From assembly GCF_036099295.1 (NCBI RefSeq), contig NZ_CP107976.1, positions 3,224,001 to 3,288,000 of the forward strand: DNA of 64,000 nucleotides, written 5' to 3'. The position numbers and the translations under genes were made by a program. Below the pieces are notes generated by a model. That model was not told where the DNA came from. It saw only the letters and a list, made by a program, of their open reading frames with translations, and searched no databases. Below, in pieces: positions 9,012-17,323 of this stretch; position 1 is the first letter of the stretch, and each line of letters starts with the position of its first letter. Source of the DNA: Streptomyces sp. NBC_00358 (lineage in GTDB: Bacteria; Actinomycetota; Actinomycetes; Streptomycetales; Streptomycetaceae).

Positions 9012-10796
9012 CTAGGTGCCTCCTGTCGTGGAGCCGGTGACCGTCAGGGGGGTGCCGGCAGCGGCCGGCACCGGTACCCCGCTGTCGTGAGCGCGGGCGG
9101 GGGCCGGCAGGGCGGGCCGGGTCCGGCGCTCCCTGAGAGTGGTGAGGACCCAGACCGCGACCGGCGCGAGCGAGATCCCCATGGCCAGCAGCGCCCAGGT
9201 CCGCATGGCCGCGTGGGTGTGGCCGAGGACCTCCGACGCGCCGAGCGAGACGGCGAGCAGCGCGGCCCAGCCGAGGTGGACGCGGAACGTCCGGAGCCGG
9301 TCGGGGCTGGCGTCGCGGCCCTTCGGGGTGACGACGAAGCGGCTGGGCCGCCTGATCAGGGCCTCGCTCAGCGACTTCAGATAGATGGGGGCCGACAGGG
9401 CCGACATCGCCATGCCGGCCAGGCCGCCCGATCCCTCGGGTTCGTGCGGCGAGACGTTGTGCCGCCGGTTCCACAGGTACAGGCAGATCTGGAGGGCGGC
9501 CGCGTCGCTGTAGAGCATCAGCCACACGGAGGCGGTGACCTGCGTCCCGGAGGCCCCGAACCACAGGAAGAGGAAGCAGCTGATGATGCCCAGAAGCCAG
9601 TTGACGGCCGTCATCGGGTAGTAGACGAGCATCAGGGTGTACGAGAACAGCCGGCCGGGAGGCATGGTGAACAGGGCCTTCCCGTACTGCTTGAACAGGG
9701 TCTCGTAGGTGCCGCGCGACCAGCGCGTCTGCTGGGTGAAGAAGTCCGTCCAGGTGGACGGTCCCTCACCGACGGCGAGGACGTCGGGCGTGTAGACGGA
9801 CCGCCAGTGCCGGCCCGTCCGGGGGTTCCTGTGCCGGTGGATCTCGAACCCGGTGGCCATGTCCTCGGTGATGGAGTCGTACAGCCCGCCGATCTGCTTG
9901 AGGGCCGCGATGCGTACGACGTTGTTGGTGCCGACGAACATGGGCGAGCCGTACCGGTTGCCGGCGCGCTGGATCAGGGCGTGGAAGAGGAACTGCTGGG
10001 ACTCGGCGGCCTTGGTGACGGGGTTCTCGTAGTTCCCGTACACCTGGGGGCCGACGACGAACGCGACGTCGGGGTCCCGGAAGTAGCCCATCATGCGTTC
10101 GAGGAATCCGGGCAGCGGGACATGGTCGGTGTCGACGGAGGCGAAGAAATCGTACGCGTGCCCGTAAAGGGAGAGCCACGCGTTGTAGTTGCCGTGCTTG
10201 GTGCGGGCCCGGTGGCTGCCCTCGGGGCGGTTCCACTCGGGCACCCCGTTGCGGGTGAAGTGCCGCACCCCGAGTTCGGCGCAGAGGGCTCTGGCCTGTT
10301 CGTCGTCGCCCTCGTCGAGAAGCCAGATGTCGAGGCGTCCGGTGTGGGTGACGGTGAGCGCGCCCTCCAGGGTGGCGCGGACCGTGGCGAGGGGTTCCTT
10401 TCCCGGTACGTAGGTGGTCAGGAAGGCGACCCGGGTCCCCTGCTCCGGGACGACGGGAACGGGATCGCGGGCGGCCATCGCGGCGTGGGCGATGCTCATG
10501 ACGTTGACGACCATGAAGAACTCGATCAGACCGATGGACACGAGCATGGTGGTGTCGAGGGCGATCAGCCAGGACTCGGCGCCCTCGCGGTCCACCCAGT
10601 GGGTGGGCCAGACGAGGTAGACGAGAAGAGCGCCGGTGACGACAGGGGCGAGGGTCATCAGCAGGATGGCGCGTATTCGGTGCGGTTCCCGCGAGAGGAG
10701 CTGGGTGTACTGCACCCGGTAGCCCGTGCCGGACGGCTGGGTCAGCGGTCCGGCGAGTCGGCTGCAGGTGTCGTAGTCGTAGCCCTCGGGCCGCAC
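9012..10796 (-). CDS. cslA: Cellulose-synthase-like family 2 glycosyltransferase
   Basis: Membrane beta-glycan synthase, 594 aa. Two N-terminal membrane helices (about 43-63 and 80-100) precede the cytoplasmic GT2 domain with LLDEGDD (Asp161), the DXD-type VDTDH (Asp222, Asp224), TED (310-312) and QQTRW (355-359). Several further membrane helices and a Pro/Ala-rich tail follow. In Streptomyces CslA works with GlxA at hyphal tips and interacts with the polarisome. I prefer the GTG at 10796, which has GGGAGG about five bases upstream, over an in-frame GTG at 10850. It is the first gene of cslA-glxA; the 282-base gap upstream should hold the promoter. Confidence 0.88.
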   Translation of the reverse strand: MRPEGYDYDTCSRLAGPLTQPSGTGYRVQYTQLLSREPHRIRAILLMTLAPVVTGALLVYLVWPTHWVDREGAESWLIALDTTMLVSIGLIEFFMVVNVMSIAHAAMAARDPVPVVPEQGTRVAFLTTYVPGKEPLATVRATLEGALTVTHTGRLDIWLLDEGDDEQARALCAELGVRHFTRNGVPEWNRPEGSHRARTKHGNYNAWLSLYGHAYDFFASVDTDHVPLPGFLERMMGYFRDPDVAFVVGPQVYGNYENPVTKAAESQQFLFHALIQRAGNRYGSPMFVGTNNVVRIAALKQIGGLYDSITEDMATGFEIHRHRNPRTGRHWRSVYTPDVLAVGEGPSTWTDFFTQQTRWSRGTYETLFKQYGKALFTMPPGRLFSYTLMLVYYPMTAVNWLLGIISCFLFLWFGASGTQVTASVWLMLYSDAAALQICLYLWNRRHNVSPHEPEGSGGLAGMAMSALSAPIYLKSLSEALIRRPSRFVVTPKGRDASPDRLRTFRVHLGWAALLAVSLGASEVLGHTHAAMRTWALLAMGISLAPVAVWVLTTLRERRTRPALPAPARAHDSGVPVPAAAGTPLTVTGSTTGGT

Positions 10797-10951
10797 ATCG
10801 CCCTCCCGTGGTTGAACGTGCCCGGTGATCGTTCTGGCTGGTACCCACACATAAGTGGAGTTTTGACGATGTGTCGAACGGGGCGCGTCCGGTCGGGTGC
10901 GGGGGGCGTGCGGGCGGGTGGTCTTTGGCCCCCGCCGTCCCGCGCACGAAG

Positions 10952-10978
10952 GAACCCCGGTCCTGGGGACCGGGGTTC
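10952..10978 (-). terminator. Hairpin terminator after the MTH1187-family gene
   Basis: GAACCCCGGTC and GACCGGGGTTC form a perfect 11-bp stem with loop CTGGG. It lies about 100 bases beyond the stop of the minus-strand operon 11713-11079 and would insulate it from the cslA promoter. Confidence 0.65.
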
Positions 10979-11078
10979 TCGGTGCGGGGCCCGCGCCCCG
11001 AGGTCATGCCCGGCGTGCCGACACGCCGTCATACCGCTCTGCCGTCGGAGCCGTTCCGCCCGTCGGACCGTTCCGCCG

Positions 11079-11372
11079 TCACGACGACAGGTGCCGCTCC
11101 ACCGTCTCCACCTTGGAGGTGAGGCCGTCCGTCACGCCGGGGCGGATGTCCGCCTTGAGGACGACCGAGACCCGGGGCGCGCGTTCCTCGACGACGGCGA
11201 CGGCACGCTTGACGACGGCCATCACCTCGTCCCAGTCACCTTCGATCGAGGTGAACATCGCGTCGGTGCGGTTGGGCAGGCCCGACTCACGGACCACGCG
11301 GACGGCGTCGGCGACGTACTCCCCCACGTCCTCGCCGACACCGAGCGGTGTCACGGAGAAGGCGACGATCAT
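11079..11372 (-). CDS. MTH1187/YkoF-like small ferredoxin-fold protein
   Basis: A 97-aa protein beginning [11 protein letters not shown] and ending in an amphipathic helix. It matches the MTH1187 family of thiamine-binding-like proteins, a ferredoxin-like fold that often assembles as tetramers. Members bind small molecules (YkoF binds thiamine), but most have no proven role. The ATG overlaps the TGA of the upstream DUF3817 gene (ATGA), so the two are co-translated. The recurring pairing of a membrane protein with this soluble protein suggests a shared, unknown process. A hairpin follows the stop. Confidence 0.8.
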   Translation of the reverse strand: MIVAFSVTPLGVGEDVGEYVADAVRVVRESGLPNRTDAMFTSIEGDWDEVMAVVKRAVAVVEERAPRVSVVLKADIRPGVTDGLTSKVETVERHLSS

Positions 11373-11713
11373 GCGTTCACGACCCCTTCCTTGCGGGCGC
11401 GGGAGGCGACGACCGCGTCCTCGGCCTCGCGCTTGAGCTTGCGCTCGGCGAAGAAGCCGCCGGTGGGCAGGACGGAGAGGACGAAGTAGAGGACGCCGGT
11501 GCCGGCGCTCCACCGGGCGCGGTTCCAGGCGTCCGCCCAGAAGATCACGTACAGGATGAAGAGGACACCGTGGACCGCGCCCATGACGGGAACGGCGTTG
11601 AAGTCCGTGGTCCGCTTCAGCACCGAGCAGACGAGCAGCAGCAGGAAGGAAACGGCTTCGGGGGCCGAGACCAGACGGAGCCGGCGGAGTGCGGTGGCGG
11701 TCTTTATGTCCAC
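11369..11713 (-). CDS. Second DUF3817 integral membrane protein
   Basis: A 114-aa protein with three membrane segments. The family motif is visible as [15 protein letters not shown], then WNRARWSAG, then [12 protein letters not shown]. It is a diverged paralogue of the gene at 2376-2714. It is first in a two-gene operon with the MTH1187-like gene, overlapping it by 4 bases. A near-match to the Rex operator lies 44-61 bases upstream of the ATG, which suggests redox (NADH/NAD+) control. Biochemical function is unknown. Confidence 0.83.
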   Translation of the reverse strand: MDIKTATALRRLRLVSAPEAVSFLLLLVCSVLKRTTDFNAVPVMGAVHGVLFILYVIFWADAWNRARWSAGTGVLYFVLSVLPTGGFFAERKLKREAEDAVVASRARKEGVVNA

Positions 11714-11756
11714 GGGTCACCTTCGGTGGGATTCGCTGTCGGGGGGAACGCCTGCC

Positions 11757-11774
11757 TTGTGAACGCAAGCACAA
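11757..11774 (-). promoter_or_regulatory. Candidate Rex operator upstream of the DUF3817 operon
   Basis: TTGTGAACGCAAGCACAA matches 12 of 14 defined positions of the actinobacterial Rex consensus (TTGTGAA, four free bases, TTCACAA). The left half-site is perfect. It lies 44 bases upstream of the start codon at 11713, where a repressor would block transcription. The match is seen in the sequence; binding is inferred. Confidence 0.5.
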
Positions 11775-11900
11775 GCATCCCGGACATTGTGGCATCCAGA
11801 GCACGGGATCCCGGGTCCGGGGCCCCTAGGGGTCGGCTCAGGGACGGGATCCACCCGTGGGCTCTGTCCGCCGTCCGGCGCTGCGGCTACCTTCACACCT

Positions 11901-12539
11901 GTGGCGATGTTTCGACTTCAGGGCAGCAAGGTGCTGGCCGTCGACATGACCGGGGACGCCGTGAAGGCGAAGAACGGCTCCATGGTCGCGTACGACGGTC
12001 AGATGGCCTTCAAGAAGCTGAGCGGGGGCGGTGAGGGGATCCGGGGGATGGTGACCCGGCGCCTCACCGGTGAGCAGATGACGGTGATGGAGGTGAAGGG
12101 GCACGGCACCTGCTGGTTCGCGGACCGGGCCTCGGAGATCAACCTGGTGGCCCTTCAGGGGGACAAGCTGTACGTGGAGTCGAGCAACCTGCTCGCCACG
12201 GACACCGGTCTGCGCACCGGCACGACGTTCACCGGGCTGCGCGGCGCCTCGCAGGGCAACGGTCTGTTCACGACCACCGTCGAGGGCCACGGCCAGGCGG
12301 CGATCATGTCGGACGGGCCCGCGGTGGTGCTGCGGGTCAGCGACCGGTACCCGTTGACGGTCGATCCGGGGGCGTACATCGCGCACCAGGGCAACGTGCG
12401 GCAGTCGCTGCAGTCCGGTGTGACGTTCCGCACTCTCCTCGGCGAGGGCGGTGGCGAGGCCTTCCAGATGCGCTTCGAGGGCGACGGGCTGGTCTACGTG
12501 CAGCCCAGCGAGCGCAACACGATCGCGGGGGATGTCTGA
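11901..12539 (+). CDS. AIM24-family protein, first of three in tandem
   Basis: About 212 aa of all-beta sequence typical of the AIM24 family (double-layer beta fold): NGSMVAYDGQMAFKK near the N-terminus, GTCWFADRASEINLV in the middle, and AYIAHQGNVRQSL before the C-terminal VYVQPSERN. AIM24 proteins are widespread in bacteria and have no settled function. The start is GTG 11901 or ATG 11907; TACCTT a few bases upstream could be a -10 box of a nearly leaderless transcript. The stop is one base before the next gene, so the three AIM24 genes are one operon. Confidence 0.8.
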   Translation: MAMFRLQGSKVLAVDMTGDAVKAKNGSMVAYDGQMAFKKLSGGGEGIRGMVTRRLTGEQMTVMEVKGHGTCWFADRASEINLVALQGDKLYVESSNLLATDTGLRTGTTFTGLRGASQGNGLFTTTVEGHGQAAIMSDGPAVVLRVSDRYPLTVDPGAYIAHQGNVRQSLQSGVTFRTLLGEGGGEAFQMRFEGDGLVYVQPSERNTIAGDV

Positions 12540-12540
12540 C

Positions 12541-13191
12541 ATGCCCTTCCGCGAGGTGAATTCGAAGATGGTCGAGGCGACCGTGGTGCCGGGTCAGCGG
12601 CTGTTCAGTCAGCGCGGCGCGATGCTCGCGTACAAGGGCGAGGTGTCGTTCACGCCCAACATCCAGGGCGGGCAGGGCGGGGTGATGTCGATGATCGGCC
12701 GCCGGCTGGCCAACGAGGCGACTCCCCTGATGACCGTCGAGGGCGCGGGCACGGTGCTCTTCGGGCACGGCGGCCACCATGTCCATGTGATCAGCCTCAC
12801 CGGGGACACGCTGTACGTCGAGGCGGACCGGCTGCTGGCGTTCGACGGGGCGCTTCAGCAGGGCACGATGTTCCTGGGCTCGCAGGGCGGCGTGATGGGC
12901 ATGGTGCGGGGCCAGGTGACGGGCCAGGGGCTCTTCACGACCACGCTCAAGGGGCACGGCGCGGTGGCCGTCATGGCGCACGGCGGCGTCTTCGAGGTCC
13001 CGGTCACCCCGCAGCGGACGGTGCACGTCGACCCGCAGGCGTACGTGGCGCACCACGGCGACGTGCGCAACAAGCTGTCCACGGCGCTGGGCTGGCGCGA
13101 CATGGTGGGCCGCGGTTCGGGCGAGGCGTTCCAGCTGGAGCTGAGCGGGAGCGGTTCGGTGTACGTCCAGGCCTCGGAGGAGAAGCTGTGA
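12541..13191 (+). CDS. AIM24-family protein, second of three in tandem
   Basis: A 216-aa paralogue of its neighbours, with RGAMLAYKGEVSF, GTVLFGHGGHHVHVI, AYVAHHGDVRNKLS and the closing VYVQASEEK in the same order as the first copy. It starts at ATG 12541, one base after the preceding stop, and its TGA overlaps the GTG of the third copy. Glycine-rich strands and lack of a signal peptide suggest a cytosolic beta-rich protein that may assemble with its paralogues. Function unknown. Confidence 0.82.
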   Translation: MPFREVNSKMVEATVVPGQRLFSQRGAMLAYKGEVSFTPNIQGGQGGVMSMIGRRLANEATPLMTVEGAGTVLFGHGGHHVHVISLTGDTLYVEADRLLAFDGALQQGTMFLGSQGGVMGMVRGQVTGQGLFTTTLKGHGAVAVMAHGGVFEVPVTPQRTVHVDPQAYVAHHGDVRNKLSTALGWRDMVGRGSGEAFQLELSGSGSVYVQASEEKL

Positions 13192-13985
13192 GCTACGGAG
13201 CCCCCGGCGGCCCGGTGATCCACGATCCGATGTCGCTGCCGGTCGACGACAACGTCAACAAGTACACCTTCTGCGTGGAGCTCAAGGGGAGCGAGTGGTT
13301 CCTGCAGAAGGGCAAGATGATCGCCTACTACGGATCGATGGAGTTCAACGGCATCGGGCACGGCCGACTTGACCGCCTTGTCCGTACGTCGTTCCATTCG
13401 CCTCTGCACGCGAGCGACTGGGTCGTGGCGCAGGGTTCGGGCAAGATGCTGCTCGCCGACCGGGCCTTCGACGTGAATTCGTACGACCTCGACGACGGCA
13501 ACCTGACCATTCGCTCTGGCAACTTGCTCGCTTTTCAGCCAAGTCTCGCGCTCAAGCAGTCGATCGTGCCGGGCTTTCTGACCCTGATCGGAAACGGCAA
13601 GTTCGTGGCCGCGTCAAACGGTCCGGTGGTGTTCATGGAGCCCCCGATCAGAGTGGACCCGCAGGCCCTCGTCGGGTGGGCGGACTGCCCGTCCCCGTGC
13701 CACCACTACGACCATGGGTACATGACAGGCGTCATGGGCGGTCTACGTGCGATGACGGGCCTCGGAGGGGCCTCCGGGGAGGAGCACCAGTTCGAGTTCG
13801 TGGGGGCCGGCACGGTGCTGCTCCAGTCCACCGAGATCCTGATGGCGGAGCAGGCCACGGGGGCGGTCCCGCAACAGGCCGGAGTGCCCGGCGCGGGAGG
13901 GGCGCCCGGTCAGCACGGGGGGCAAGCCGGCGCACCGCGCCTTCCCGGACAGCTGGGGGACCTCCAGCGTCGCTTCGGGCTGTGA
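13188..13985 (+). CDS. AIM24-family protein, third of three in tandem
   Basis: A 265-aa AIM24 protein starting at GTG 13188, which overlaps the previous stop. It shares the fold motifs (KGKMIAYYGSMEFN, GKMLLADRAFDVNSY, GTVLLQSTE) but is more diverged, contains a short Cys/His patch (DCPSPCHHYDHGY) and has a Gly/Ala/Gln-rich tail of about 45 residues absent from the other two. The patch could bind a metal; that is a guess. It is the last gene of the operon, 104 bases before the MarR gene. Confidence 0.8.
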   Translation: MSYGAPGGPVIHDPMSLPVDDNVNKYTFCVELKGSEWFLQKGKMIAYYGSMEFNGIGHGRLDRLVRTSFHSPLHASDWVVAQGSGKMLLADRAFDVNSYDLDDGNLTIRSGNLLAFQPSLALKQSIVPGFLTLIGNGKFVAASNGPVVFMEPPIRVDPQALVGWADCPSPCHHYDHGYMTGVMGGLRAMTGLGGASGEEHQFEFVGAGTVLLQSTEILMAEQATGAVPQQAGVPGAGGAPGQHGGQAGAPRLPGQLGDLQRRFGL

Positions 13986-14089
13986 GCGGTAGTCTGCGGA
14001 GTGTGACATCGAACGCGCATCGAACGCGTGCGCACGGTCACACAACCCCTCACTAGTTCGCCTTTCAACATTTTAGGTAGACTTCACAT

Positions 14090-14566
14090 ATGGAGACCGA
14101 GACGGCCACGCGCTGGCTGACCGATGCGGAGCAGTGCGCCTGGCGCACCCACCTGGAGGTCAACAGGCTGTTGACGTACCAGCTCGAAAGGGACCTTCAG
14201 CCGTTCGGGCTGACGATGAACGACTACGAGATCCTGGTGAACCTCTCCGAGTCGGAGGGCGTACGGATGCGGATGAGCGACCTGGCGTCCGCCACCCTCC
14301 AGTCCAAGAGCCGCCTCTCGCACCAGATCACGCGTATGGAGAACGCGGACCTGGTGCGCCGGGAGAACTGCGAGTCCGACCGGCGAGGGCTGTACGCGGT
14401 CCTCACCGAGCACGGCATGGAGACGATGAAGAAGGTCTCGCCGCATCATGTGGCGTCCGTACGGCGGCACTTCATCGACCTGGTGTCACCGGACGCTCTG
14501 GAGGATCTGCACAAGTCGCTGCGGCCGATCGCCGAGCACCTGCTGGGCCAGCGCGGCAAGCCATAG
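14090..14566 (+). CDS. MarR-family transcriptional regulator
   Basis: A 158-aa winged-helix protein. Helices RMRMSDLASATLQSKSRLSH form the HTH, RRENCESDRRGLYAVLT the wing with the D-R-R-G element, and KVSPHHVASVRRHFID the C-terminal dimerisation helix. The ATG at 14090 follows an unusually AT-rich stretch (TTTCAACATTTTAGGTAGAC), probably its promoter. It converges with the MFS gene, with 2 bases between stops, so any regulation of that gene would act at its distant promoter. Ligand unknown. Confidence 0.88.
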   Translation: METETATRWLTDAEQCAWRTHLEVNRLLTYQLERDLQPFGLTMNDYEILVNLSESEGVRMRMSDLASATLQSKSRLSHQITRMENADLVRRENCESDRRGLYAVLTEHGMETMKKVSPHHVASVRRHFIDLVSPDALEDLHKSLRPIAEHLLGQRGKP

Positions 14567-14568
14567 GC

Positions 14569-15864
14569 CTAGCACGGGAGTTGCGCGCCGTCCGTTTCGG
14601 CGGGGCGCGCGCTCCCGGCCGTACCGTGCCCCGCGTCCGTGTCCGGACGCGGGGTCCGTGCGCTCCGGACGCAGACCAGGGCCGCCACGAGCGCCAGTGC
14701 CCCCGAGAGCGCGAAGCACAGCCCCAGGGGCAGTCGGCCCACCAGCAGGCCCGCAGCGGCGGCGCCCCCTGAACTCCCGGCGTTCACCGCGGTGTTGACC
14801 CAGGCTCCGGCCTGGGTGCGAAAGCCCGGCGGAGCGGCCGCGTCGGCCATCAGATAGGACGTCGTGAGAGCCGGGGCGACGAAGAAACCGGCGCAGGCGA
14901 CAGCCGCCGTCAGCGTGCCGAGGCCGGGGGCGAGCCCCGCGGCGAGCAGCGTGACGCCCAGAGCGCCGGCCAGCAGCGGCAGCCGTACGCCGGGGGCCGT
15001 GCGCCAGTCGACCGCGCCGTTCAGCAGACCGCCCAGCGCGCTGCCCAGCGACAGCGCGGCGAGCACCCAGGCCACCGCGTCCGCACCTCGGTGATGCTGT
15101 TCGGCGAAGGCCATGACCAGCAGGTCGACGGCGCCCAGGGACAGTCCGACGCCGAGGGCGGCGACGACGGGCTGGGCCAGGGCCCGTCCGCCCCACCGGC
15201 GGCGCCCGCCGCCCCACCGGCGCCCGCCGAGCGCCGCCTTCGCCGCGGCCGGGCGGACGCCCGCCACGACCGGGGACAGGACGAACGCCAAGGTTCCCGA
15301 CCACACCAGCAGGGCGCTCAGCGCGACCGCCGCGGCAGGCGGTGCCACCTGCACGACCGCGCCGACGAGCAGCGGTCCGGAGACGAAGAGGATCTCCTCG
15401 ACGACACCATCGAGGCTGTAGGCGCGCCGCAACAGCCTTTCGTCCTGGACCACTTCGCCCCACACGGCGCGCATCGTGGGGCCGAGCGGGGGTGTGCAGG
15501 CGCCCGCGGCGACCGCGAGCGCGCCGATCGCCGTCGCCGGTGCGCCGGGCCGCCACGCCGTGGCCGCGAACGCCGTGAGCAGACCCCCGTAGAGCGAGGC
15601 CATCGGGATCAGCGCACGGCGGGCGCCGTACCAGTCGATCAGGGCCGCCCGCACGGGCGACAGGAGCACGCTCGTCGCCCCGAACAGCGCCATGACCGTG
15701 CCGGCCACGGCGTACGAACCGGTGGCGCGGGTGGTGGTGAGCATCAGGGCCAGGGAGACCACGCCGTACGACAGACGGCCGGTCATGGCCGCCAGGAAGG
15801 CAGAGCGGGCGTGGGGGATGCGGAAGAGCGCGGCGTAGGACGGCCGCGAGGGTGACGCAGACAT
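14569..15864 (-). CDS. MFS transporter
   Basis: A 431-aa protein with about 12 hydrophobic helices. The family-typical loop between helices 2 and 3 is RAALIDWYGARRALI. The middle cytoplasmic loop carries a short Arg/Gly/Trp-rich insert (GGRRWGGGRRRWGG). The C-terminal 35 residues are hydrophilic. It is probably a proton-driven exporter of the YbfB/EmrD-like kind, substrate unknown. ATG start at 15864. It is the only gene of its unit; the upstream gap to meaB has no gene. Confidence 0.82.
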   Translation of the reverse strand: MSASPSRPSYAALFRIPHARSAFLAAMTGRLSYGVVSLALMLTTTRATGSYAVAGTVMALFGATSVLLSPVRAALIDWYGARRALIPMASLYGGLLTAFAATAWRPGAPATAIGALAVAAGACTPPLGPTMRAVWGEVVQDERLLRRAYSLDGVVEEILFVSGPLLVGAVVQVAPPAAAVALSALLVWSGTLAFVLSPVVAGVRPAAAKAALGGRRWGGGRRRWGGRALAQPVVAALGVGLSLGAVDLLVMAFAEQHHRGADAVAWVLAALSLGSALGGLLNGAVDWRTAPGVRLPLLAGALGVTLLAAGLAPGLGTLTAAVACAGFFVAPALTTSYLMADAAAPPGFRTQAGAWVNTAVNAGSSGGAAAAGLLVGRLPLGLCFALSGALALVAALVCVRSARTPRPDTDAGHGTAGSARPAETDGAQLPC

Positions 15865-16326
15865 GGGTGGAGTTCCTCAACAGCGAGGCGGGACAGGGGT
15901 CGCCGGATCGCCGCGACGCGGCAGCCGCAGTGCTGCCGGTACGTCGCGGGCCTGGGCGGGCCCTATGCCAGGAGGAGGAACATGCCGCTCAACGTAACAG
16001 CGGCCGCGGAGGTCGGCCAGGTATTTCCCGGCCGCGCCACCCGGACCAGCACCGTCCCGCCCGACACCGCCCGGCCCGGCCCTCGGGGAGCACACACGCG
16101 GACAGCCCAAGTACCGGCGGGCGGCGGGCGGTGCGGTGTCGGTGAGGAGCGCGGGTGGTGCGAGGCGCTGCCTCGGCCTGCTGGACGGGTGCGCACCGCT
16201 TCGGCGGGCGCCGTGCCGTGCGACACGGCGCCGGGGCGCACCGCGGCACCTCGGCCCGGGGGTGCGCACGACGGCTCCGGAGTGGGCGCCCGGAGCGGGA
16301 CCCACCCGGTGCCGCCTCGTGCGTGC
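15865..16326. other. 462-base gap without a supportable gene
   Basis: This gap separates the MFS start from the meaB stop. AGGAGGAGG followed by ATG at 15982 looks like a good ribosome site, but the frame behind it runs on antisense through meaB and shows no protein-like composition, so I do not call it. The gap probably holds the MFS promoter and the 3' end of the meaB transcript. Confidence 0.4.
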
Positions 16327-17283
16327 TCAGCTCTCCGTCAGACCCTCGATCAGGGTGTCCGCGGCCCGGTAGGGGTCCAGTTCGCCGGCGACGATGCGCT
16401 CCGCGAGGGCGCTCAGGCGGTGGTCGCCGTGGAGGTCGCCGATGCGCCGGCGCAGCGCGGTGACGGCGATCGTCTCGACCTCCTGGGACGCGCGGGCGAG
16501 CCGGCGCTCGGCCAGCACGCCGTGCTCCTCCATCCACGCCCGGTGCTTCTCCAGGGCCTCGACGACCTCGTCGATGCCCTCGGCGCGCGCGGCGACGGTC
16601 TTGACGATCGGCGGCCGCCAGTCCCCCGGACGACGGGACTCACCGAGGCTGAGCATGTGGTTCAGCTCGCGGGCGGTGGCGTCGGCGCCATCGCGGTCGG
16701 CCTTGTTGACGACGTACACGTCGCCGATCTCCAGGATTCCCGCCTTGGCGGCCTGGATGCCGTCGCCCATGCCGGGGGCGAGGAGGACGACGGAGGTGTC
16801 GGCCTGGGAGGCGATCTCGACCTCCGACTGGCCGACGCCGACGGTCTCGACCAGGATCACGTCGCAGCCCGCCGCGTCCAGGACGCGGATCGCCTGGGGG
16901 GCCGACCAGGCCAGTCCGCCCAGGTGACCGCGTGTCGCCATCGAGCGGATGTAGACGCCCGGGTCCGACGCGTGGTCGGACATCCGGACGCGGTCGCCGA
17001 GGAGCGCGCCCCCGGAGAACGGCGAGGACGGGTCGACGGCCAGCACACCGACCCGCTTGCCCTGCCGCCGGTAGGCGCTCACCAGCGCCGACGTCGACGT
17101 CGACTTGCCGACGCCGGGCGAGCCGGTGAGCCCGACCACGTACGCGTTGCCGGTCAGCGGGGCCAGGGCGGCCATGACCTCACGGAGCTGTGGTGCCGCT
17201 CCCTCCACGAGGGAGATCAGCCGGGCCACCGCCCGCGGCCGTCCTTCCCTGGCCTGGGTCACCAGCGAGGAGACGTCCTGCAT
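16327..17283 (-). CDS. meaB: MeaB/ArgK-type G-protein chaperone of B12 mutases
   Basis: G3E-family GTPase that guards acyl-CoA mutases, gating cofactor loading and protecting them from inactivation. 318 aa. The P-loop GSPGVGKS is at about residues 54-61, the Switch/base region VDPSSPFSGGALLGDRVRM is family-specific, VETVGVGQSE is the Walker-B/switch II region and NKAD the guanine-specificity motif. I prefer the ATG at 17283 because GGAG lies five bases upstream; a GTG at 17298 would add five residues. It lies 40 bases downstream of the thiolase on the same strand. With icmA, mce and the adenosyltransferase in the window, it likely serves Icm and/or methylmalonyl-CoA mutase. Confidence 0.9.
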   Translation of the reverse strand: MQDVSSLVTQAREGRPRAVARLISLVEGAAPQLREVMAALAPLTGNAYVVGLTGSPGVGKSTSTSALVSAYRRQGKRVGVLAVDPSSPFSGGALLGDRVRMSDHASDPGVYIRSMATRGHLGGLAWSAPQAIRVLDAAGCDVILVETVGVGQSEVEIASQADTSVVLLAPGMGDGIQAAKAGILEIGDVYVVNKADRDGADATARELNHMLSLGESRRPGDWRPPIVKTVAARAEGIDEVVEALEKHRAWMEEHGVLAERRLARASQEVETIAVTALRRRIGDLHGDHRLSALAERIVAGELDPYRAADTLIEGLTES

Positions 17284-17323
17284 CACAGCTCCGTTCACGA
17301 GAGGTCGGTCGGTCGAACGCGGG

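Noticed and set aside
6927..11489. Plus-strand open frame of 1520 codons across glxA and cslA
   Set aside because: Antisense to two well-supported enzymes with intact catalytic motifs; long shadow frames are expected at this GC content.
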